A stretch of DNA of 64,000 nt from Sequoia sempervirens (Eukaryota; Streptophyta; Pinopsida; Cupressales; Cupressaceae): NCBI GenBank assembly GCA_007258455.2, contig VDFB02262682.1:60140-124139 (forward strand). Direction: 5' to 3'. Positions 57,700 to 64,000 of this stretch are shown here, in pieces. Position 1 is the first letter of the stretch; each line of letters starts with the position of its first letter. A model generated the notes under the pieces. It searched no databases. It worked only from the letters and a program-made list of their open reading frames with translations, and was not told the origin of the DNA. The position numbers were made by a program, and so were the translations under genes.

Positions 57700-58990
57700 T
57701 TTCCAACCATTGGAAATGTCCCTGGCAATGGATTTATGCCTTGACAGCCTCTCTGAAGGTCTTCCAACTCTATTATTAGTTCCCACATCAACTTTCTTGG
57801 TCCTTTTTTTTTTCCTCTTTTGAGTTTTTCAGTCCTCCATATTATCCCCATCAACCTAAGCTTTAGAGGAAACGAACCTGGATTTCAGAGTTTAGATGAT
57901 AGATTTGGTTACTTCCCCAACACAATCCTCCACACCATCCTATTGGGAAGAGAAGATGCATGAGGTAACAACCTCCTTAATGGATTTAGTAGGGGTAACT
58001 ACCCCAACCCCCACCAACTACAAGGTAGTAATAGAAGAATCCATCAAATCCACACACAAAGGTTTTTCAGTAACAACAGATCCCAATTTCTTGTTCCCCA
58101 AGTCCAAGCAAATAGAGGAAAAAGGAGACATGATAGCCTTTTCATCACCCTTAGAGGCCAAAGGATCAACACCAAACTGAAATACTTGAGGGGAGAGTTC
58201 CCCATTCTCCAAGGAATTCAGGGAAATCCTCAAAGCCTCAATATTATTTTTGATCTTATCCCCAAGGTCAGGGGATTTCATCATTTCATACAATCCATCA
58301 TTAAATGGATAATCATCCATTTCATTGATTTTAATACTCTCCCGCACATTACTGGTGCTAGGATCCAACTAATTCTTTTGCTTATCAGAGGGGAAAGATG
58401 GGTTTTTGCCCTTAGAAAGGGGCTCCTTCGATGCAATAATCCTACAATCCATAATAATATGGCCTTTCTTGCCACATTCTTGACAGAACAAGGTGACATT
58501 CTCATAAACTAGAGCCTGGGTTCATTTTCCCCACTTAGATTTGAGGGTGATAAAGTTGGGGAGAGCTTTTTTAATGGAGACATTAACACAAAAATGAGCA
58601 AAAACCAACTTGGATTTTGCCAAAGTGACCGCATCTACCACCACAATGCTACCAAAAGAGTTCCCAATCCACCAAAAAATCCTTTCACCCCAAAATTCCA
58701 ACATAAGGCTTGGTAACCAAACCCAAATAGGGGCCATACGAGTGAGTTTAGCAAACGAGTCAAACCTCAGCTTCCATTTAGCCAAAGTTAGAAAATGTTT
58801 ACCATAGGCCCATGTGCCCAAAAGAATGTAAATCAAATCCTCCTTTGCCATAATTTGAAAAGGAAAAGACCACCAAGCATTGCTGATACAATTACACTAA
58901 CCTTCAACTTCCAATGAGTGTTAGCCCATCTACTGACCATATCAATAGTCAGCCTAAAAGCCAAGAATCTTCCCACCAGAGCTAGGTGTA
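57700..58990 (-). pseudogene. LINE ORF1, copy 2
   Basis: Same layout as 45000-46290: a DUF4283-like region (about 58860-58570) and a zinc knuckle at 58461-58498 with the full CQECGKKGH pattern. The frame between the two domains is better preserved than in copy 1, so copy 1 acquired its frameshift and the Cys to Tyr change after the duplication. A TAG at about 58369 interrupts the polar tail. Confidence 0.8.
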
Positions 58991-59356
58991 GAGAAGAAGC
59001 AACCTCATCCATGATCGTGTCAAGTAGGAAAAGCTTTGTTCCTTCCTTTGTCTGAATAATTTCAAGATAGATTGTCTCAAGGGCATCATTTCTAGTCCTT
59101 CTAAGGACATTCTTCTAGCACTCCTTAGAAGAGTCAACACCCTTGAGGCTTCCATTGTCCCCACAAGTAGGAGACCCAGAAAGTGCATTGGAATCACACT
59201 ATACAAATTACGCATCCCCATGTGTTGCAAGCAGAAGAATCTTATCCATATCAGGTGGGGGGTCGAGTTGGGGGGAGGCAAAAACCTCCCCAAAACTTGC
59301 AAACATCTTTGAAATTTGAAAGCACGTGCATGGGATGTTGCAAAGCTCTTTTTAAT

Positions 59357-59626
59357 GGGGATTGTTAATATTGAATGAAGGTAAAATATTAGGGGTTGAT
59401 TCTTTAATTTAAATGATTCAAGTTGAAGGATAAATGGTTTAGATTACTCTCTGTTAATTAATTAGTAGATGAATGCTGATTATTTTTATAATTATTTAAT
59501 ATTTGATTAGTCAAATTGCTATGTAATTTAATTAATTAGAATATTGTTATTATAGTTATTTGCAAATATAATTATTGGTGGTAAATATTCTATCTATTAA
59601 GTGGTTAAGTTAAAATGAGTGATAAG
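59357..59626 (+). repeat. LTR A fragment in copy 2
   Basis: It begins with the intact LINE target duplication GGGGATTGTT and ends with ATAAG of element D, matching 46653-46922. Confidence 0.9.
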
Positions 59627-60050
59627 TCTTAGAGTAATAAAGTCATCACATAATTAATTAATTAATCATTAATTAATTGGGTCACTTTATGCTTTATTAC
59701 ACTTAAGCTAAACTTAGGAGTGCTTTTATTTCATTATTTGCTTTAATTAATTAGTTTTTTTTTGCATAATTAGAGCCTCTAATATTAGGACATGTTGTCT
59801 CATTCATTCTTATGAGGAAACTTGTCATGTTTTAATCTAAACCTAATCTAGGGTTAGCTTTCATCCTTTTCATAAGGATTGATTCATTGCAATTATATTT
59901 TAATTCTCTATGACAACTATTCACGACAATTGTTCACATAATGCAAAATTGGTGTTTTCATCACATTTGAGTTGTAGGGCAATCATATCTTGCTTATTTC
60001 TTCATAGTGTGATTCTTAGAGTTGTGGGAGTACATCCATCAACTCTAACA

Positions 60051-60367
60051 TGGTATCAGAGCACCAGAAGCTTCCTTGTGCACTTTTTTTGAAGAAATCA
60101 AATCTCACATTAATATTCGTGATCCATGGTCAACTTTTGAGCATTCCATTGAATCCAGAGTTGTTAGAACAGTTAGGTTTGCCTTTCGTTTCATCAAAAA
60201 AGGCCTCCATTTGTCAAATCTGTGAGGATTTGAAGTTTATGAGGGTTTCTAGATCCAAAGTGTACCTACAATTTTGGAGCATTTTGAGCCCAAACGGACC
60301 TCACCATCACATTCAAAGCATCCAAAAACCCCAAAATCGACTATCAAATTGTCGAAATTGGACATAG
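60051..60367 (+). other. Leader open frame in element D copy 2
   Basis: A frame of about 105 codons starts with the ATG overlapping the primer site (60050) and ends at 60367. Copy 1 has TAG at one CAG position of this frame. No similarity is recognised; it may be chance. Confidence 0.3.
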
Positions 60368-60989
60368 TGACTCTAGGAGGTAATTTTTTTTCATTTCTAG
60401 GTCCTCCAACCTAGTATGTCACACAATCCAAGAAAAAAATTAAAAAACAAAGTTAATGGGTGCCACCACCAGTAAACCGCTAGTGGTTAATGCTAGCAGC
60501 TAGTCTAACCACCAGGTTTTCCCCCAAACCCTTTTGGAGCAGTTTTGGTATTTTGGCCATAACTTTTGTGTCCGAACTCAGATTTTCAAAAATGAAATAT
60601 CATTGGAAAGCTGGTTCTAAGACCAATCTAGTGGTGTAGGTTTATTTTTCTGGTTTTTTTTGTTTTAATTCATTTTTTTCCAGTCAACGTCAGATCATCG
60701 GTTTTGCACTTTCGGGGGCATATCTTTTGCATATGGTCTTTGTTTTTCAAAAAAGAATAGGAATTGAAAAGATCTTCCAGTGCTCTATCTATATTTGTGA
60801 TTAATTTTTCTAGAATATTCACCAAGTTTTTTATTTTTGTATTAGAAGTCATATTTTCCTTTTTTGGTGTATTTCTTGGGAAACATGCATGAAGGATCAA
60901 ATTTTTTAGTCCAAAGAAGATAATTTTTGCATTGTGAGTTATGTATTGCTGTATTTTCATCCCATTACTATATCATTCAATTTCAAAAC

Positions 60990-61960
60990 ATGGAAAAACC
61001 TCAAAAAATTCTCTTTACACCATACAACTATTATGAGTGGAAGAAAAACATAGAGATCAATTTGAAGAAACTAGGGTTTTCTGGAGTAACCATGGGTATA
61101 GAGGTTGAACCAACATCAACAACAAAGAAAATAAAATGGTTTAACATATGTGATGAATATTTTGGAACATTATGCATGTCTATGTCTCATGATCTCATTT
61201 CAGATTGAATCTTGCACAACACCTAACTAGATTTGGACCCAATTGGAGTCCTTGTTTGGTAAGCAAGATTCTTTGAGGGGTTTTCGGTTGGAGAATGAGC
61301 TTATAGGTTTGAATCATAGATATTTTAGCAACATCCAAGACTTTTTCACAAAACTTAAGTCTCTTAGACTATAGTTGTCATAGTTTGGTACTAATAAGTA
61401 GGATTCTTAGTTGATTCTTTCCATCCTTGCCCAGTTGGGCCCTAATTATTCAGTATTTGTTTCTACTTTCTATGCTACATGAGTTGCACTTGGAACAAGA
61501 TTTACCATTCCTTCACTTGATGATTTTGCTTCTTCTCTCACTCGAGAGCAAGCAAAATTAGTTCAAATGGGTACTTTGAAGTCTTCTAGTTCACATGCTC
61601 TAGTTGTCATTTAGAGTCCTAAGGAGAAGGCTTCACCTAGCAAACAAAAGAAACAAAAAAAAACATGGGCAAGAAAAAGAATCATCTTCACATGCATCTT
61701 CTGAGTACACACCCTCTTCCAAAGGGGGGTCATCTAGAAAGGAGAGACCAACTTGTGCTTATTTTCAGAAGTAGGGACATGATGAGCATCATTGTTATGC
61801 TAAGCAGATTGATCATTTGACACATCTTCTACAACAAAATAAATATACATTGTCCATCTTCTATGTCTCACGGTCCATCACCTTCTTCTGCATCACCATC
61901 ACCATCACCATCTACACATATAAGTACAATAGGTATTGCAAATGGATTCGATAAGATGAA
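60990..61960 (+). pseudogene. gag: gag of element D copy 2
   Basis: The ATG at 60990 opens the same copia gag as 48315 in copy 1. The first 72 codons are intact, then shared TAG/TGA stops follow. The knuckle reads CAYFQK-stop-GHDEHHC as in copy 1, so these defects predate the duplication. Confidence 0.85.
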
Positions 61961-61994
61961 AGGCCATACCTTACATTCATCTGCAGGTCTTTAG

Positions 61995-62399
61995 TCAAAC
62001 AGATGGTTGCTTGATTTAGGAGCTTCCCATCATATGAAATCTTCACAAGATATGTTTTTGACATTTGGTGCAAGCAGCACACCACACATTCTATTGGGTA
62101 ACAACATATATGTCAGTGTTAGTTGGAAGGGTATAGTTGCCATTGATGATGGTATCTTTCAGGAGGTACTATTTGTTCCATCTTTGACAAGCAACCTTCT
62201 CTCTGTCTATCAGATTACTCACAATGGATCAGGAAAGACAGTGGAGTTTCTTCTGACTCAATTCTCATCAGGGATTTGTACACTAGGTAGATTGTGGAAG
62301 TTGGCACTATTGATCATGCTTCTAGGTTTTATGACTTTTCTTATTTTTCATCTAAGGATCCACCATTACCTATACTTAATATTCACTCTCCACAATTGA
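61995..62399 (+). pseudogene. Protease of element D copy 2
   Basis: RWLLDLGASHH start and EVLFVPSLTSNLLSVYQI core. The residue after Asp in the active site is Leu where copia proteases have Ser. No integrase follows. Confidence 0.85.
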
Positions 62400-63668
62400 G
62401 AGACATATGGAGAAGAAGTATGGTCACTTGAACTTGTGTGTGCATTCATCCACCACAGTTCTTGAGACTCCTTCAGAGCTTCTTTCTCCTCCTATTTCTT
62501 ATTTAGAGATCATACCTATTGCACATGAAACTAGTCATTCATTCTCTATATTATCCGATGACTACTTGCCAGATATTGCACAACTATTTGTTGAGTCACA
62601 CATTGTAGTTATTCATACCAATCATTTCCCACCACCATCCTTTCCTTCAAAGGTTGCATATAAGGAGTCTTCATGTTTTTTTGGTCTTGGCATCATTTAT
62701 CTTGGTTTAGATACAAATATTCAACAACATCCTTTCAGGACATCCATCTTCATGCTTCTTGGTCTTTCACTCTATATTGAGGTTCTTTAGTATTGTCCTT
62801 TGGATCTGTTTCCTCCCAAGGGGAGGAACAATGTTTGCCATTATTGGATCATTTTTTTATATTTTACATTGAGCTTACACCATTGCGATAGGAGTTTCTT
62901 CATTGTGGGCGGGCCTTCTAGTCTCTTATTCTTTCTCCTATGGAGATTCTTGTATATGTACTTATGTGATAGAAGTTTTCTTTGGGGGTTATCATGTAAT
63001 CCACCTTTTATCCTCCTTCTATTAGTGCATTACATTCTTTTCTTTTCTCTCTTTGGGAGGAGAGTTTTATTCCCATGTGGTTTTCTCCCTTTCTCCAGTT
63101 ATGAGAGTTTCATTTATGTGCATGTGTACCTCATCAGCTATTAGGGCGGGACCCATTCATGGATCCATTAAAGTATTTATTTATCATAGTTTAGTTTCTC
63201 CCTAGTTCATCTTAAGGGGGGGTGTTAGAGTAATAAAGTCATCACCTAATTAATTAATTAATCATTAATTAATTGGGTCACTTTATGCTTTATTACACTT
63301 AAGCTAAACTTAGGAGTGCTTTTATTTCATTATTTGCTTTAATTCATTAGTTGCTTTTTGCATAATTAGAGCCTCTAATATTAGAACATGTTGTCTCTTT
63401 CATTCCTATGAGGAGACTTGTCATGTTCTAATCTAACCCTAATCTAGGGTTAGCTTTCATCCTTTTCATAAGGATTGATTCATTGTAATTATATTTTAAT
63501 TCTCTACTGCAACATATTCATGATAGTTGTTCACATAATGCAAAATTGGTGTTTTCATCAAATTTGAGTTGTAGGGCAATCATATCTTTCTTATTTCTTC
63601 ATAGTGTGATAGGTTTATCGTTGTAGGTGATTCTTGGAGTCATGGGAGTACATCCATCAACTCTAATA

Positions 63669-64000
63669 ATAAGAAAGTTGAAATAATGCTTTAATTAAAA
63701 GAATGTCTTCATGGTTATAATGTGATGAAATTAATTGTTGTATTAAGCAATGTGTCTTGATTATTGGAATATTGTTATTGTAGTGTTATATTTTAACTTT
63801 AATATTCAAATTTTTGTGCCATTGGGAAGTGTGCTTAGTATGTTGGTTTCTAGAGGCCTAGGAGGGGTTATATTTGTATGTATGGTCCTTACAATTGTTT
63901 AACTCGGGAAGTGCTTTGGCTATGTTGTGGGTCATGTGCATTGTGCAAACACAAACCATAAGGGTGTTTCCCCCTTGTCTTTGTATGGATTCATGAGATG
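63669..64000 (+). repeat. LTR A fragment in copy 2, cut by the window end
   Basis: It resumes with ATAAGAAAGTTG and follows 50997-51330 to the last base of the window. Confidence 0.9.

Larger units (their letters stand above)
59627..63668 (+). mobile_element. Element D, copy 2
   Basis: 5' LTR 59627-60050, primer site 60051-60062, leader, gag from 60990, a zinc knuckle with stop at about 61748-61800, protease 61995-62399 (again LDLGAS), a non-pol tail, purine run 63216-63222 and 3' LTR 63223-63668. ATAAG is at 59622-59626 and 63669-63673. It shares with copy 1 the worn TC start, the 3'-LTR-specific extra bases and the Ser to Leu protease change, proving one insertion that was later duplicated. 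Confidence 0.9.
54957..64000. repeat. Second copy of the LINE / A-LTR / element D block
   Basis: It matches 22620-22930 joined to 42570-51340, with roughly 1-2% differences. Element C is absent, while element D is present with the same ATAAG target duplication. The copy runs off the window end. Confidence 0.92.

Overview
The window is plant nuclear DNA made almost entirely of nested, decayed retrotransposons. I found no intact host gene, no tRNA or rRNA gene and no CRISPR array. The very long LTRs, the depth of nesting and the LTR and gag styles suggest a very large plant genome, probably a gymnosperm; that is inference, not proof. All lineage names come from motif recognition, with no database search.

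The nesting can be read from target-site duplications (TSDs). (1) An old copia-type element E is the outer host: one LTR half lies at about 1829-2517 and the other at 52547-53205, followed by a primer site and a broken gag. (2) Element A, a Ty3/gypsy chromovirus with 4.2 kb LTRs, sits in that LTR (2518-52541, TSD TCTAT on both sides). A carries gag, protease, RT, RNase H, integrase and a chromodomain, all with stops. Its protease gene holds a 3.8 kb solo LTR of a related family (B, 9709-13525, TSD TAGGA), and its gag holds a 1.16 kb insert (TSD CATGA). (3) A LINE (18840-46652, minus strand, TSD GGGGATTGTT) entered A's 3' LTR. It has ORF1 (DUF4283-like plus zinc knuckle), ORF2 (endonuclease, RT, zf-RVT, RNase H) and an unusual third ORF downstream of RNase H. 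(4) A 19.6 kb Tat-type Ty3/gypsy element C (22931-42564) entered the LINE RT. (5) A small copia-like element D (46923-50996, TSD ATAAG), keeping gag and protease only, also entered A's 3' LTR.

From about 54957 to the window end the sequence repeats 22.6-22.9 kb plus 42.6-51.3 kb at high identity. This second copy contains D at the same base with the same TSD but lacks C. The duplication therefore came after D and before C. A diverged, inverted fragment of the A-LTR/LINE junction (54442-54865) lies at the duplication edge.

The most interesting content is accessory coding capacity in the retroelements. Element C carries, antisense between integrase and the 3' LTR, a gene of about 4.7 kb encoding a plant-mobile-domain (PMD) protein with a long Arg/Glu-rich coiled-coil tail and a predicted 1.2 kb intron. 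The LINE carries the extra ORF3. Element C also has arrays of a GGCGGACC-type motif both in its 5' leader and inside the predicted antisense intron. Most in-frame stops look like CAG to TAG or CGA to TGA changes, as expected from decay of methylated cytosines.
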